From Clostridiales bacterium CCNA10 (GTDB taxonomy: Bacteria; Bacillota; Clostridia; Oscillospirales; Oscillospiraceae), in NCBI GenBank assembly GCA_003573975.1, contig AP018533.1, forward strand, positions 62,001-126,000: a stretch of DNA of 64,000 nt, in the 5' to 3' direction. Positions 17,091-26,170 of the stretch are shown in pieces. Numbering within the stretch: position 1 is the stretch's first letter; each line of letters starts with the position of its first letter. The notes beneath the pieces were generated by a model, which did no database searches, was not told the origin of the DNA, and saw only the letters and a list, made by a program, of their open reading frames with translations. A program made the position numbers and the translations under genes.

Positions 17091-18425
17091 TTATCCCACA
17101 GTGATCCGTTCCTGGGGCAGGCGGGCATTGCTGCCCAAGGTGTTGGAGAGGGCCGCAAAAATCAGGGTGAGCCCGCCGACCCGGCCAAAGAACATTAATG
17201 CAATTAAAATCAGATGGGAGATGCAGCCCAAGTGCGGTGTGACGCCCAGGGACAGGCCCACTGTCCCGATGGCGGATGCCGTTTCAAACAAGCTGGTTAG
17301 AACAGGCAGGCCTTCGAGCCGGCTGATGGCCAGTCCGCCGCACAAAAACAGGACCAGATACATCATCATGATCGTTGCGGCCTGAGATACGGTTTCGCTG
17401 GCAATGCGACGGTGAAAGAAATGCGGATCTGCCCGGCGGCGGAACACGGCAAAAGCGCTGGCCAGCAACACCGCCAGAGTCGTGGTCTTCATGCCGCCTG
17501 CGGTAGAGCCGGGCGACCCGCCGATCAGCATCAAAATGGTGATCAGTGATTGACCTGTTTCGCTCATGGAAGTGAGGTCCGCTGTATTGAAGCCGGCAGT
17601 CCTGGGTGTAACGGCTTGGAAAACAGACAGCAGGAAGCGCCTCCCGACCGGTTCCTGAGAAAACTCAAAGAAGAAAAAGTAGACGGTGGGGACCAGGATC
17701 AGGGCGCCGGTCACAGTCAGGATCACCTTGCTCTGCATCCGGTACTTTTTGAAATGCAGCCGGTTGGTGCAGATGTCTTCCCAGGTTAAAAAGCCGATGC
17801 CGCCAACAACAATGAGAAGTGCGATCACGATGGGGACAACAGGATGGCCTGCATAATCTGTCAAAGAGGAGAACGGCGTTTTGATTCCCATGAGGTCGAA
17901 CCCTGCGTTGCAAAATGCGGAAATGGAGTGGAAAAGCGCATACCAGGCACCTTTGAGGGATCCGAATTCCTGAAAAAACACAGGGAAAAGGGCAATGGCG
18001 CCCATCAGCTCGATGACCAGCGCGGATTTCAAAATGAATGCCGTCAGCCGTACGATTCCGCCGACCTTGGGCGCCGCAATGGCCTCCTGCATAGTGCTGC
18101 GCTGCATCAGGCCGATCCTCCGCCCTGACAGGATGGCAAAGGCGCCGCCCACCGTGACAACGCCAAGGCCGCCGATCTGGATCAACAGGAGGATCACAAG
18201 CTGCCCAAAATTGGACCAGTAAGTCGCGGTATCATGGAGCACCAGCCCCGTCACGCAGACGGCGGAGGTAGAGGTGAACAGCGCCTCCAGAAATGGGGTG
18301 CGGATCCCTTGCTGTGAAGCGATGGGGAGCATGAGCAGGAGGCTCCCCGTTAAAATAACCAGCAGAAACCCAACAATGATGACCCGGAACGGGGACTTAT
18401 TGTTCTTTTGAAAAAACTGCCGCAT
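17091..18425 (-). CDS. ktrB: KtrB/TrkH-family K+ transporter
   Basis: This is the membrane subunit for Na+- or H+-coupled K+ uptake. The 444-aa protein carries four channel-like repeats with conserved filter glycines: TSAVCVTGLV, SAFCNAGFD, TPRTAGFNT and ASAIGTVGLS. The length and absence of an extended N-terminus fit KtrB more than TrkH. AAGAGGT lies 8 nt before the ATG. An 11-bp tandem direct repeat about 90-110 nt upstream may be an activator site. The gene heads the ktrB-trkA-orf161-kdpD-kdpE run. Confidence 0.92.
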   Translation of the reverse strand: MRQFFQKNNKSPFRVIIVGFLLVILTGSLLLMLPIASQQGIRTPFLEALFTSTSAVCVTGLVLHDTATYWSNFGQLVILLLIQIGGLGVVTVGGAFAILSGRRIGLMQRSTMQEAIAAPKVGGIVRLTAFILKSALVIELMGAIALFPVFFQEFGSLKGAWYALFHSISAFCNAGFDLMGIKTPFSSLTDYAGHPVVPIVIALLIVVGGIGFLTWEDICTNRLHFKKYRMQSKVILTVTGALILVPTVYFFFFEFSQEPVGRRFLLSVFQAVTPRTAGFNTADLTSMSETGQSLITILMLIGGSPGSTAGGMKTTTLAVLLASAFAVFRRRADPHFFHRRIASETVSQAATIMMMYLVLFLCGGLAISRLEGLPVLTSLFETASAIGTVGLSLGVTPHLGCISHLILIALMFFGRVGGLTLIFAALSNTLGSNARLPQERITVG

Positions 18426-18513
18426 AAGCCGCTACCTCTTAATATGCCTTTATCGGTTCTTTATACCTATTATCCATATTCCATCTAAATGGGACGTTAA
18501 CGATTTGATGCAT

Positions 18514-18535
18514 ATATTAAGATGATATTAAGATG
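18514..18535 (-). promoter_or_regulatory. Tandem 11-bp direct repeat upstream of ktrB
   Basis: ATATTAAGATG occurs twice with no gap (18514-18524 and 18525-18535). On the - strand this is CATCTTAATAT twice. An 11-bp spacing is that of OmpR/PhoB-family tandem sites, and KdpE is encoded in the same run, so a KdpE site is plausible by inference. Related ATTAAG elements occur upstream of kdpF at 23841 and 23861. Confidence 0.5.
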
Positions 18536-18582
18536 TGGGCTTTGCCGCTTTGGGGCGCCTTGGAAGGAAGGGGCGGCTCCGG

Positions 18583-18777
18583 TCAGATCAAGCCGGAAAA
18601 GACGCCGAGCGGAAATACAATAGCAGCGGTGAACAGACACACGGCGGTCAGAGTGATCAGGGGGATGCCGATAAAGATCATCAGAAATCCCCAAACATGA
18701 TGGTGAAATAAAAACTTTTCAATTGCATTGTCCATTTGGGCTTCCAACCGGGAAAGCCGTTTCAAGAGCATGGCCAT
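18583..18777 (-). CDS. Small membrane protein between kdpC and ktrB
   Basis: The 64-aa product starts with an amphipathic stretch (MAMLLKRLSRLEAQMDNAIE) followed by hydrophobic segments (FLMIFIGIPLITLTAV, then FTAAIVFPLGVF). I do not recognise the family. AGGAGG 9 nt before the ATG at 18777 supports translation and favours this start over a longer frame. It lies downstream of the kdpC terminator and upstream of ktrB, on the same strand. Association with K+ uptake is by position only. Confidence 0.55.
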   Translation of the reverse strand: MAMLLKRLSRLEAQMDNAIEKFLFHHHVWGFLMIFIGIPLITLTAVCLFTAAIVFPLGVFSGLI

Positions 18778-18886
18778 AGTGGATTCCTCCTTACAGCTCC
18801 TATGATAGCCCATAGCAGCTAAAACCGGGACAAAGATAATGGGAACGGAGTTAAGGTTAAATAAGTCTTCCTTTCAAAAAAGAATT

Positions 18887-18919
18887 GCCGGACCGCCTGT
18901 ATCCTGCAGGCGGTCCGGC
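18887..18919 (-). terminator. Intrinsic terminator after kdpC
   Basis: A perfect 13-bp stem (GCCGGACCGCCTG and its complement) with a 7-nt loop is followed on the - strand by AATTCTTTTTTG. It separates the kdpFABC transcript from the ktrB run. Confidence 0.85.
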
Positions 18920-18949
18920 ATGGGGCGCATGGTGCAAAGGAATATAAAC

Positions 18950-19624
18950 TTAGTTGCCGTTAACAGATATCAGTCCCATTGCCGCGGCAATGTCCAGATT
19001 GACACCAAGAACGCTGACCGTATCCTCGCCCAGGATCCCCAGAAGCTTCCCCTGTGTATTGTCTTCCACAATCTGTGCCAGCGCCGCTTCACTCAGGCCA
19101 GAAGCTTTCGCGATGGCTGGGATCTGGATCTGTGCGGAAGCAGGAGAAATATGAGGGTCTAGTCCAGAGCCGGAGGCGGTCATCAGGTCGGTCGGGATCT
19201 CCTCCCGCGTGACATCCGGGTTCGCAGCGAGGAACGTTTCTATGTCTGCCTTTACCCGCTCGATCAATGCGGGGTTAGATGGAGCATAGTTATTGGAACC
19301 GGAGGACACCCCGGCAAAAGGGCTGCCATCACTGTAATACCGGTTTCCCTGTGCATCTTCATAGTAGGTGTTGTAGTGATAGGCGGAGGGGCGTCCCTTC
19401 ATAAAATATGGTTTGGTAAACTCCTGTCCGACGTATTTTGATCCAACGGCCCGACCGTCCGCATAGACCAGACTGCCACCGGCCTGCGCTGGGAACACCA
19501 TTGAGGAGATACCGGTGAGCAGGACCGGAAATACAAAGCCGCAGAGAAGCAGCAGGATCAAGGTCACGCCGAACATTTGACGCAGCCCGCGAAAGAATGC
19601 GGTATGATTGGATGCTTCGTTCAT
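18950..19624 (-). CDS. kdpC: K+-transporting ATPase subunit KdpC
   Basis: KdpC is the single-span subunit that stabilises the KdpFABC complex and aids ATP binding. The 224-aa protein has an N-terminal membrane helix (about 18-38) and family motifs in the outer domain: GSKYVGQEF, YFMKGRPSAY, SGSNNYAPSNP, DLMTASGSGLDPHISPASA. AGGAGG lies shortly before the ATG. It follows kdpB by 14 nt and ends before a strong terminator, so it is the last gene of the kdpFABC unit. Confidence 0.96.
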   Translation of the reverse strand: MNEASNHTAFFRGLRQMFGVTLILLLLCGFVFPVLLTGISSMVFPAQAGGSLVYADGRAVGSKYVGQEFTKPYFMKGRPSAYHYNTYYEDAQGNRYYSDGSPFAGVSSGSNNYAPSNPALIERVKADIETFLAANPDVTREEIPTDLMTASGSGLDPHISPASAQIQIPAIAKASGLSEAALAQIVEDNTQGKLLGILGEDTVSVLGVNLDIAAAMGLISVNGN

Positions 19625-19638
19625 GGTAAGGGACCTCC

Positions 19639-21690
19639 TTAGATACCTAGCAACACTAAAATAGGAGCAATGAGCAGATCGATCAGTTTGATTCCCACAA
19701 AGGGGGCGATGACGCCGCCCAGGCCATAGATCAGCATATTTCGCCCAAGCAGCTTGCCGGAGGACATGGGACGGTATTTGACGCCCTTCATGGCAAGCGG
19801 GATCAGGCAGGGGATGATGATGGCGTTGAAGATCAATGCAGAAAGGATGGCGCTGTTCTGTGTCGCCAGCCCCATGATGTTCAGCACGCCCAGCTGAGGG
19901 ACTGCCGCCATGAACATGGCCGGGATGATTGCAAAATACTTGGCAATGTCGTTGGCAATGGAGAAGGTGGTCAGGCTCCCTCTCGTGATCAGAAGCTGCT
20001 TGCCGATCTCCACCACCTCCAGGATCTTCGTGGGGTCGCTGTCCAGATCCACCATGTTGGCGGCCTCCTTAGCCGCGGTGGTGCCGGAGTTCATGGCAAG
20101 ACCCACATTGGCCTGGGCCAGTGCAGGCGCATCGTTGGTGCCGTCTCCGGTCATGGCGACGATCTTGCCCTCTGCCTGCTCCTGTTTGATCACGTGGATC
20201 TTATCCTCCGGTTTGCACTCGGCGATAAAGCCGTCCACACCGGCCTCCTTCGCGATAGTGGCGGCGGTGAGGGGGTTGTCGCCGGTACACATGATAGTCT
20301 TGATGCCGATGGCCCGCAGGCGCTCAAAGCGTTCTGCCATGCCGGGCTTGACCGTATCCTTCAAGTAGATGACGCCCAGGATCTTGTCATTTTCGCACAC
20401 TGCCAGCGGCGTGCCGCCTAGTGAGGAAACCTGTTCCACAATGGTGTGGAGATCCGAGGGGATGCTGCCGCCCTGCGCCCGGGCATACTGTTCGATGGCA
20501 TCTGCGGCGCCCTTGCGGACCGCCCTGCCGTCCGGCAGATCAACGCCGCTCATGCGGGTCTGGGCGGTAAAGTCAAGGAACGTGGAACCGGGCGCCTCCT
20601 GGCTGCAATCCCCCATGCGCCGTGCCAGATCCAGGGTGGATTTGCCTTCCGGCGTGTCATCGTGGAGGCTGGTCAATGCGGCGCAGCGGATCAGCTCCGA
20701 GCGGTCTGCGCCATCTACCGGCAGGAAATCCGCCGCCAGCCGGTTGCCGAAGGTGATGGTGCCTGTCTTGTCCAGGATCATGGTATCCACATCGCCACAG
20801 GCCTCCACGGCCTTGCCGGACATGGCGATCACATTAAACCGGGTGACCCGGTCCATACCGGCGATGCCGATGGCGGACAGCAGCCCGCCGATCGTGGTGG
20901 GGATAAGGCAGACCATCAGGGCGATCAGTGTGGACAGAGGCAGCTGGACCCCGCAGTATTTGCCGATGGGGTACAGGGTGACGATCACGATGAGGAAAAT
21001 GATGGTCAGGGAGATCAGCAGGGTGCTCAGTGCGATCTCATTGGGAGTCTTTTTCCGGGAAGCCCCCTCCACCAGCGCGATCATCCGGTCCAGGAAGCTG
21101 TTGCCGGGGTCGGAGGTGATGCGGATCTTCAGCCAGTCGGACACCACCGTGGTGCCGCCGGTAACGGAACAGAAATCGCCGCCGCTCTCCCGGACCACCG
21201 GAGCGGATTCGCCGGTGATGGCGGATTCGTCCACGCTGGCGATGCCCTCAATGACCTCACCGTCGCTGGGGATGACCTCTCCGGCCGTCACCATGACGAC
21301 ATCGCCTTTCTTCAGCTCGCTGGAGGAGACGATGGTCTCATCCCCATGTTCATCCAGACGATGGGCCACGGTGTCTTTCTGCGTCTTTTTCAGACTGGCG
21401 GCCTGTGCCTTGCCCCGCCCCTCCGCTACGGACTCAGCAAAATTGGCGAAGAGCACGGTGACCAGCAGGATGACGGAGACGATCAGGTTGTAAGTGCGCA
21501 GGCTGCTGTCTGTTTCGCCGAACAATCCCGGTACTATGGTCAGCAGCAATGTGATGAAAAAGCCGACCTCCACCACAAACATGACAGGGTTTTTGATCAT
21601 ATACCTGGGGTCCAGCTTTTTGACCGCTCCAAGAAGCGCCTGCTTCAGGATCTCGGGTGTCAGCAGCTTTTTGCTTTGTTTTTTGCTCAT
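19639..21690 (-). CDS. kdpB: K+-transporting P-type ATPase subunit KdpB
   Basis: KdpB is the ATP-hydrolysing P-type subunit driving high-affinity K+ import. The 683-aa protein has the phosphorylation motif [10 protein letters not shown], the actuator motif (ITGESAPV; usually TGES), the nucleotide-domain KGA segment (VRKGAADAI) and the hinge [22 protein letters not shown] lies upstream of the ATG at 21690. It is 15 nt after kdpA and of normal length, with no sign of damage. Confidence 0.97.
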   Translation of the reverse strand: MSKKQSKKLLTPEILKQALLGAVKKLDPRYMIKNPVMFVVEVGFFITLLLTIVPGLFGETDSSLRTYNLIVSVILLVTVLFANFAESVAEGRGKAQAASLKKTQKDTVAHRLDEHGDETIVSSSELKKGDVVMVTAGEVIPSDGEVIEGIASVDESAITGESAPVVRESGGDFCSVTGGTTVVSDWLKIRITSDPGNSFLDRMIALVEGASRKKTPNEIALSTLLISLTIIFLIVIVTLYPIGKYCGVQLPLSTLIALMVCLIPTTIGGLLSAIGIAGMDRVTRFNVIAMSGKAVEACGDVDTMILDKTGTITFGNRLAADFLPVDGADRSELIRCAALTSLHDDTPEGKSTLDLARRMGDCSQEAPGSTFLDFTAQTRMSGVDLPDGRAVRKGAADAIEQYARAQGGSIPSDLHTIVEQVSSLGGTPLAVCENDKILGVIYLKDTVKPGMAERFERLRAIGIKTIMCTGDNPLTAATIAKEAGVDGFIAECKPEDKIHVIKQEQAEGKIVAMTGDGTNDAPALAQANVGLAMNSGTTAAKEAANMVDLDSDPTKILEVVEIGKQLLITRGSLTTFSIANDIAKYFAIIPAMFMAAVPQLGVLNIMGLATQNSAILSALIFNAIIIPCLIPLAMKGVKYRPMSSGKLLGRNMLIYGLGGVIAPFVGIKLIDLLIAPILVLLGI

Positions 21691-21705
21691 ATTGAACAGT
21701 CCTCC

Positions 21706-23466
21706 TCAGCCCCAAAGAGTCAGGTGCTCCGCAATGGGGCCCAGAGCCAGCGCCGGGAAGAAGGTCAGCGCGGCAAAGATGTAGACCACAAATACCAGAA
21801 TCACGGAAAAGCTGACCGTGCTGGTTTGCAGGGTGCCAGCAGATTCATTCACATAGCTTTTCTTCATCAGCGAGCCTGCAATGGCAAGCTGGAGCACAAT
21901 AGGCAGATAGCGCCCCAGGAACATGACGAGGCCGGTGGTGATATTCCAGAAGTATGTATTGTCCGCCAGTCCTTCAAAGCCGGAGCCGTTGTTGGCTGCG
22001 GAGGAGGCGTATTCATACAACACCTGGGTCAGGCCGTGAAAGCCTGGATTTGTGATCCCTGCCTGTCCGGCGGAGGTGGCCACCGCCAGCGCAGAAAAGG
22101 CCAGGATCAGCAAAGGATGGATGATGATGGCCAGGGCTGTGAGTTTCATCTCCCTGCCTTCGATCTTTTTGCCCAGATACTCGGGGGTGCGTCCCACCAT
22201 CAGTCCGCAGATAAAGACGGCCAGGATCGCATACAGGATTATGTTCATCAAGCCAACGCCTTTGCCGCCGAATACACAGTTGAGCATCATATGCAGAAGT
22301 GGAACCAGCCCGCCCAGAGGCGTCAGGGTATCATGCATATTGTTGATGGTTCCGGTGGTAAAGGATGTAGTCACCGTGGTGAATAGTGCCGATTGTGCAA
22401 CACCAAAGCGGACCTCCTTGCCCTCCATACTGCCCATGGACTGGCTGAGACCGGCTTCCGCCAGTGCCGGATTGCCCTGAGACTCGGCCCAGAAGCAGAG
22501 GCTCAATCCTATGACGAACAGAACGCTCATGGCCAGGAAGATGCTGCGCCCCTCCGCTCCGAACAGTCGGGCGGTCATCCCTTCCCGGTGTGCAGGCAGG
22601 GCATGTTCCGGCTTTTTGCTCTCCTGATGTGTGCGGCGGCCATCGCCCACCATCTTTCCGAAGGTGATGACACAGGCGCCGGGCAGCAGCATCATGGAAT
22701 AGAGCTCAATCAGGTTGGACAGGATGGTGGGATTCTCCATAGGCGTGCTGGAATTGGCCCCAAAGAAGCCGCCGCCGTTGGTGCCCAGGTGCTTGATGAT
22801 TTCAAGTGCTGCCACGGGACCGGTGGCCAACACTTGAAAAGTTCCCTCCAAGGTCTCCACGACGATGTTTTCAGAGAAGGTTTGCGGCACGCCCTGCCAG
22901 ACCAGAAGCAGGCCGCCCACCAGGGAAAAGGGCAGGAGCACCCGGGTGGTGATCCGAACCAGATCGGAAAAGAAGTTACCAACGTTGTCCTTTGTTTTCC
23001 CGGCCACGCCCCGGATAAAGGCTACACAAGCGGCGTAGCCGCTGGCAGCGGAGACAAACATCATAAAGGTGATGACCAGCATCTGGCTCAAGTAGCTCAG
23101 GCCGGACTCACCGGAGTAGTGCTGAAGGTTCGTATTTGTCATGAAACTGATGATGGTGTTGAAGGCCAGCGACGGCTCCATGCTTCCAATATGGTTGGGG
23201 TTGAAGATCCCAATGCTTTGGATACGCAGGATCAGGTAGCCAATGGCGATCATCACGGCGTTGGTGCCGATCAATGCCAGTGCGTACTGCCTCCAGTTCA
23301 TGCCTCTGTGTGGGTCAACGCCGACGATTTTGTAGATCACGTCGTCGATCCGGTCCAATACCGGGTCGGCGAAGGTGTGCTTCCCGGCGGCGATGTGATA
23401 AAGATAGCGCCCTACCGGAATGACAAGGATCAAATAAAGGACCCCTGTCAGGACCAGCTGTAACAT
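21706..23466 (-). CDS. kdpA: K+-transporting ATPase subunit KdpA
   Basis: KdpA is the channel-like K+-binding subunit, with about 10 membrane segments and four degenerate filter loops. The 586-aa product shows family motifs PLNRYL-like VGRYLYHIAAG, DDVIYKIVGVDPHRGMNW, FNTIISFMTNTNLQHYSGE, GTNGGGFFGANSSTPMENP and TGTINNMHDTLTPLGG. GGAGGA precedes the ATG by 7 nt. It lies between kdpF and kdpB and is of full length. Confidence 0.97.
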   Translation of the reverse strand: MLQLVLTGVLYLILVIPVGRYLYHIAAGKHTFADPVLDRIDDVIYKIVGVDPHRGMNWRQYALALIGTNAVMIAIGYLILRIQSIGIFNPNHIGSMEPSLAFNTIISFMTNTNLQHYSGESGLSYLSQMLVITFMMFVSAASGYAACVAFIRGVAGKTKDNVGNFFSDLVRITTRVLLPFSLVGGLLLVWQGVPQTFSENIVVETLEGTFQVLATGPVAALEIIKHLGTNGGGFFGANSSTPMENPTILSNLIELYSMMLLPGACVITFGKMVGDGRRTHQESKKPEHALPAHREGMTARLFGAEGRSIFLAMSVLFVIGLSLCFWAESQGNPALAEAGLSQSMGSMEGKEVRFGVAQSALFTTVTTSFTTGTINNMHDTLTPLGGLVPLLHMMLNCVFGGKGVGLMNIILYAILAVFICGLMVGRTPEYLGKKIEGREMKLTALAIIIHPLLILAFSALAVATSAGQAGITNPGFHGLTQVLYEYASSAANNGSGFEGLADNTYFWNITTGLVMFLGRYLPIVLQLAIAGSLMKKSYVNESAGTLQTSTVSFSVILVFVVYIFAALTFFPALALGPIAEHLTLWG

Positions 23467-23503
23467 ATCAAACTCCTCCTAAACAATGACCGCGCCTGCG
23501 GGT

Positions 23504-23581
23504 TCAAAAGCGCTCCGGATGTGTCAATGCATAAACCAAATATCCGAACAGCAGCAAAACGATGATTCCTAGTAACAGCAC
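23504..23581 (-). CDS. kdpF: KdpF
   Basis: A 25-codon ORF starts with GTG and encodes a single hydrophobic helix (LLLGIIVLLLFGYLVYALTH) followed by PERF. The C-terminal PE(K/R)F and the position directly before kdpA are hallmarks of KdpF, a lipid-like stabilising peptide of the Kdp complex. AGGAGG lies 8 nt before the GTG. Too short for most automatic gene calls. Confidence 0.9.
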   Translation of the reverse strand: MLLLGIIVLLLFGYLVYALTHPERF

Positions 23582-23606
23582 AGTTACAACCTCCTTTCCG
23601 CACCGT

Positions 23607-23705
23607 TCAGGTGTCTGGATCGTCCAGCTGTTTTTGACACCAGCGGACCAGAAGCCAGACCAGGCCAAAGCTGACGCACAGCGTCCCTGCCATAAAAAAA
23701 TCCAT
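23607..23705 (-). CDS. Tiny membrane protein upstream of kdpF
   Basis: A 32-codon ORF with AAAGGAG 10 nt before the ATG encodes one membrane helix (FMAGTLCVSFGLVWLLVRWC) and a polar tail (QKQLDDPDT). Small unnamed one-helix proteins with a similar charged C-terminus are often found before kdpF in other phyla, from my general knowledge. The stop is 25 nt upstream of the kdpF start. The function is unknown. A frame extending further 5' exists but lacks a ribosome binding site. Confidence 0.6.
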   Translation of the reverse strand: MDFFMAGTLCVSFGLVWLLVRWCQKQLDDPDT

Positions 23706-23887
23706 ACTGCAAAATACTCCTTTCGGCGATGCGGATGCCGGGGCGTCAGGGCGCCGCGGAGAGCCGCAGCTTCTCCGCCCGGATAAACGCATCCTGCCTG
23801 TTCTTCCTTCCCAGCATACAGCATTTTGTGATAAGCGGGGATTAAGAAAATACAAACGGCATTAAGGATGAATGAACGCCGCTCCGC

Positions 23888-25864
23888 TTATGACGGCGGG
23901 GCGGCGGAAGCGTGAGCATCCTGTAAGCGGATGCGCTCCTGGCTGAGGCCGCACTGGCTCAATATGGCGATCATCAGGTTCTTTTCAAAGGCGTCCGGGA
24001 TCCGGTACCCTGCGATGGGGACTCCGACGATGCCCATCACGCCCCGGGTTCCCCGCACGGAGAGGAACAGCCATTTGGAGTCTGGCAGTGTGTGGGTGGT
24101 TGCCCCAGCGTGCCGGTTGTTTTTCTGCACCCACTTGGCTACGCCCAACTCCTCCAGCCCAAGCTGGGAAAGAAGTGGGGAAGCTTCAGGCGGTTCTGCC
24201 CGAAAGGACAGCTCTGCGTCCCCCCGGCTCAGCGCATAGAGGACTGGCCGGTCAAACAGCCGGCTGAGCTGTTCCGCGGTCATGCGAAGGCAGTCCAACT
24301 CTGTCTGGCTCTGCTGTAATTTTTGACTGCTCTCCAAAAGCAGCTCTGTATAGTAGCTTTTTTCTACCGCAAGGCGCGCCTGCTCCTTGACCCGGGTCGC
24401 CAGAGAATTTGCCATTATGCTGGAGAACAGCATAATGAGGAAGGTGACCGGATAGCTGGAATCATCGGTCTGAAAGGAAAATCGCGGTTCGGTAAAAAAG
24501 AAATTGAAGGCAGCGACACTCAGAAAAGAGGCCAGCGCTCCATAAAAATAACCGCTGGTCCAGACCGCGGTGAGCAGTACGCCGAGGATATAAACGGTGA
24601 TGATGTTCGACTCGCTGAATCCGGCGCTGTGGAACAGAAAGCCCATTCCGGTCGAGAGCAGCAGCGTGCCCAACATCACGCCAGTATCGTTCCAGGTGAA
24701 GCGGAATTTGGGCGGATGCGGTGTTCCGTGCGGCTTTTTATACCGGGGCTGGTGGTCTGGGATGATGTACACATCCAGATCGGTCAATTCGATCAGGCGG
24801 TCTGCCAGACTTTTCTTTCCAAACGGAAAAGCCTGCTTGTGGTTGATTCGGCCCATGACGATCTTGGTGACGCCGCTGACCCGCGCATACTCCGCGATCT
24901 GTACGGCTGGGTCCGTTCCATATACGGTGGCGATCTGCGCCCCCAGCTGCTCCGCAAGATGCAGATTGCTGCGCAGGCGACTCAGGTTCTCGCCGGACAG
25001 CTCTTTCGTCTCCGGAGTCTGCACGAACAGGGCTGTAAAGCCGCTGTGGAAGGCCTCCGCCATCCGGGCGGCGGTTCGGATCACTCTGGTATTGGATGGT
25101 GCGGAGGAGAGACAGATCAAAATATGTTCACCCGCCCGGGCGCTGATCCCGTTTCCCTCCTGTACCGCCGCGTGGTTCAGCTGGTCTGCTGTCCGGCGCA
25201 TGGCGATCTCCCGTAAAGCTCTCAGGTTGTCTGCGGTGAAAAAGTTGGAAAGAGCCTGTTTTGCCTGGCGCTCTCGATAGACCTTCCCTGCTTGTAGGCG
25301 CTTCATCAGTTCGTCCGGCTCAATGTCCACCAGTTCGACCTGATCCGCCCGGTCAAAGATGCGGTCCGGGATCCGTTCGCTGACCTCAATCCCGGTGATG
25401 GAGGATACCAGGTCGTGCAGCGACTCCAAATGCTGCACATTGACTGTGGTGTAGACGTGGATCCCGGCCCGCAGCAATTCCTCCACATCCTGGTACCGCT
25501 TGGTATGACGGCTGCCCCGCGCGTTCGTATGGGCCAGTTCATCCACCAGGATCAGCTGGGGCTTCCGTTGAAGCGCCAGGTCCAAGTCGAACTCCCGCAG
25601 CCGGATCCCCCGGTAGTTGATCGCTGCCGGAGGGAGCGTCTCAAGCCCCTCCAGCAGTGCCAGGGTATCCGGCCGGGCGTGAGGCTCGATATAGCCGGCG
25701 ACAACGTCGATCCCCTCTTTTTGGGCCTGATGGGCGGCCTCCAGCATGGCGTATGTTTTTCCAACTCCCGCAGCATATCCGAAGAATATCTTCAGAACTC
25801 CGGTTGTTTCTGCGGGTCCTCTGCTCCAAGGGGAGCGGGCCTCCGGCTTCTGGATCTGTTCCAT
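23888..25864 (-). CDS. KdpD-like sensor without kinase domains
   Basis: The 658-aa protein matches the N-terminal two thirds of KdpD: KdpD domain with intact P-loop (GYAAGVGKT), Walker-B-like LILVDELAHTNA, USP domain, four membrane segments (about 390-500) and a GAF-like region. It stops with no HisKA or HATPase. The kinase half is absent, not frameshifted, since the protein ends at a natural stop before a 180-nt intergenic gap. Its USP motif reads SSA where the full-length KdpD has SPS. It heads the kdp run and diverges from rpoN. GGAGGA lies 8 nt before the ATG at 25864. It may regulate the full-length KdpD or Kdp itself; this is inference. Confidence 0.9.
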   Translation of the reverse strand: MEQIQKPEARSPWSRGPAETTGVLKIFFGYAAGVGKTYAMLEAAHQAQKEGIDVVAGYIEPHARPDTLALLEGLETLPPAAINYRGIRLREFDLDLALQRKPQLILVDELAHTNARGSRHTKRYQDVEELLRAGIHVYTTVNVQHLESLHDLVSSITGIEVSERIPDRIFDRADQVELVDIEPDELMKRLQAGKVYRERQAKQALSNFFTADNLRALREIAMRRTADQLNHAAVQEGNGISARAGEHILICLSSAPSNTRVIRTAARMAEAFHSGFTALFVQTPETKELSGENLSRLRSNLHLAEQLGAQIATVYGTDPAVQIAEYARVSGVTKIVMGRINHKQAFPFGKKSLADRLIELTDLDVYIIPDHQPRYKKPHGTPHPPKFRFTWNDTGVMLGTLLLSTGMGFLFHSAGFSESNIITVYILGVLLTAVWTSGYFYGALASFLSVAAFNFFFTEPRFSFQTDDSSYPVTFLIMLFSSIMANSLATRVKEQARLAVEKSYYTELLLESSQKLQQSQTELDCLRMTAEQLSRLFDRPVLYALSRGDAELSFRAEPPEASPLLSQLGLEELGVAKWVQKNNRHAGATTHTLPDSKWLFLSVRGTRGVMGIVGVPIAGYRIPDAFEKNLMIAILSQCGLSQERIRLQDAHASAAPPS

Positions 25865-26061
25865 CGCTCTGTCCTCCTGCGGCACTGGTCCACAACCTTT
25901 TGCGTGCCTGTGCTGATCGTACCATGTGAGAGATTATGAAGCGATAAAGAAACTGCCGCTCACATTAAAATTGCATAAGGATACGTCCTCCGCAGGGGGA
26001 AAAGGCGCCAAAAGAATGTGGGGCGTTCTTGACGGTGAATGGGCGGCAGACCGCCTCTTCC

Positions 26062-26090
26062 TTGCGCTTTTCGCTGCGATATGCTATACT
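26062..26090 (+). promoter_or_regulatory. Promoter for rpoN
   Basis: TTGCGC (26062-26067) and TATACT (26085-26090) are 17 nt apart with an extended TG. It lies 80 nt before the rpoN start, in the divergent gap with the kinase-less KdpD. Confidence 0.65.
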
Positions 26091-26170
26091 TGATTTGTTG
26101 TTTTTGTAAAAAATGCAGAGATCCGCCTGAGATGGATGAGGCGATTCGACGGACGAGGAGGGGGATCACG

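Noticed and set aside
20446..22386. 646-codon + strand frame across kdpB and kdpA
   Set aside because: Antisense to two unambiguous genes, with His/Gln/Gly-rich composition and no recognisable domain.
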